Shown here one piece after another: positions 4,403 through 5,243 of a stretch of 5,243 nt of DNA. Each line of letters opens with the position of its first letter. Position 1 is the first letter of the stretch. Origin of the DNA: Paracoccaceae bacterium (GTDB lineage Bacteria > Pseudomonadota > Alphaproteobacteria > Rhodobacterales > Rhodobacteraceae); the NCBI GenBank assembly GCA_015487335.1, contig WFPZ01000260.1:1-5243 (forward strand). The letters run 5' to 3'. Under the pieces are notes generated by a model. It had not been told where the DNA came from, did not search any database, and saw only the letters and a program-made list of their open reading frames with translations. Position numbers and translations under genes: made by a program.

Positions 4403-4413
4403 ATCGGCTTTTC

Positions 4414-5232
4414 TCAGCCCTCGGCCTTGGCAGGCTCTTCGCCCGGGGCCTCGGCGGCCTCTTCGGCAGGCGCGGCTTCTTCGGCCACGGCTTCCTCCAC
4501 CGGGGCCTCTTCCATCTCGCCCAGATCGATGCCGGCCTCGCCCAGCTGGACGCTCATGCCGTCGAGCGCGGCGCGGGCAGCCAGGTCGCAGTAGAGCGCG
4601 ATCGCGCGGGCCGCGTCGTCGTTGCCGGGGATCACGTAGTCGACCCCGTCGGGCGAGCAGTTGGTGTCGACGACCGCCACCACCGGGATGCCCAGCTTGT
4701 TGGCCTCGGCCACCGCGAGATCTTCCTTGTTGACGTCGATCACGAACAGAAGATCGGGGCGGCCGCCCATTTCGCGGATGCCGCCGAGGCTGGCCTGCAG
4801 CTTGGCCTGCTGGCGCTCCAGCCCGAGGCGTTCCTTCTTGGTCATGCCCTCGGCGCCCTCGGCCAGCTTCTCGTCGATCTCCTTGAGACGCTTGATCGAT
4901 TGCGAGACCGTGTTCCAGTTGGTCAGCGTGCCGCCCAGCCAGCGGTGATTCATGTAGTACTGGGCCGATTTCTCGGCCGCGTCGGCGATCGCGCCCTGGG
5001 CCTGCCGCTTGGTGCCGACGAACAGCACCGAGCCGCCCTTGGCCACGGTATCGCGGATTGCCTGCAGCGCCGCGTCCAGCATCGGCACGGTCTGGGTAAG
5101 GTCGATGATGTGAATGCCGTTGCGGGCCCCATAGATATAGGGGGCCATCTTCGGGTTCCAGCGGCGGGTCTGGTGGCCGAAGTGAACGCCAGCTTCCAGC
5201 AGCTGACGCAGGGTGAATTCAGGGAGCGCCAT
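4414..5232 (-). CDS. rpsB: Small ribosomal subunit protein S2
   Basis: Component of the 30S ribosomal subunit. It is 272 residues long, somewhat longer than the ~240 of E. coli because of its tail. Family hallmarks in order: MALPEFTLRQLLEAGVHFGH, RRWNPKMAPYIYGARNGIHIIDL (about 23-45), FVGTKRQAQ, YYMNHRWLGGTLTNWNTV (S2 signature 1), and PDLLFVIDV ... LGIPVVAVVDTNCSPDGVDYVIPGNDDA (signature 2). After about residue 238 comes an acidic Glu/Ala/Pro tail (EEAPVEEAVAEEAAPAEE) ending PAKAEG, common in alphaproteobacterial S2. The ATG at 5230-5232 is the conserved start; only 11 upstream bases are visible (GGAACTAGGAC), so the ribosome-binding site may extend off the window. It is first of the visible rpsB-tsf pair; its promoter lies beyond the right edge. 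Confidence 0.98.
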   Translation of the reverse strand: MALPEFTLRQLLEAGVHFGHQTRRWNPKMAPYIYGARNGIHIIDLTQTVPMLDAALQAIRDTVAKGGSVLFVGTKRQAQGAIADAAEKSAQYYMNHRWLGGTLTNWNTVSQSIKRLKEIDEKLAEGAEGMTKKERLGLERQQAKLQASLGGIREMGGRPDLLFVIDVNKEDLAVAEANKLGIPVVAVVDTNCSPDGVDYVIPGNDDAARAIALYCDLAARAALDGMSVQLGEAGIDLGEMEEAPVEEAVAEEAAPAEEAAEAPGEEPAKAEG

Positions 5233-5243
5233 GTCCTAGTTCC

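Noticed and set aside
4339..4404. Upstream ATG at 4404 as the start of EF-Ts
   Set aside because: The extra 21 residues are not typical of EF-Ts, overlap a hairpin, and AGGAG is correctly placed for the ATG at 4341.
3929..4733. Plus-strand frames opposite tsf and rpsB
   Set aside because: They are mirror frames of highly biased GC-rich genes; the products are Ser/Arg/Pro-rich with no recognisable features.

Overview
The window comes from a GC-rich alphaproteobacterium, most likely a member of the Rhodobacterales. This rests on the composition, the flavour of the EF-Ts and S2 proteins, the LuxR-type regulator, and a phage holin of a type common in that group. It is an inference from protein character, not from a database match.

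Left part (1-1054, + strand): the end of a phage late region. It holds a lambda R-like endolysin whose N-terminus lies off the window, a 62-aa membrane protein, a 50-aa membrane protein and a 61-aa two-helix holin. The last three are tightly packed, with GTGA and ATGA stop/start overlaps. The cassette ends in two successive dyads (1059-1139). The second sits between this cassette and a convergent minus-strand gene (1143-1562) encoding a 139-aa helix-turn-helix protein.

Junction (1563-1992): no convincing gene. This stretch includes the most AT-rich DNA of the window, a sigma70-like promoter pointing right, a 7-bp inverted repeat bracketing its -35 element, and several small palindromes. It is the probable boundary between the prophage, or prophage remnant, and the core chromosome.

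Right part: aroQ (type II 3-dehydroquinate dehydratase) overlaps by one base a LuxR-family regulator that keeps the DNA-binding domain but appears to lack the Asp used to hold acyl-homoserine lactones. After luxR, 238 bp without a gene carry five stem-loops in a row, the last a strong terminator shared with the convergent rpsB-tsf operon. That operon (minus strand) encodes ribosomal protein S2 and elongation factor Ts, with a bulged GC hairpin between the two genes.

The core genes look intact and ordinary. The unexplained material is the order and small proteins of the lysis cassette, the paired dyads at its end, the regulatory region beside the HTH gene, the LuxR sensor substitution, and the hairpin-dense luxR-tsf spacer.
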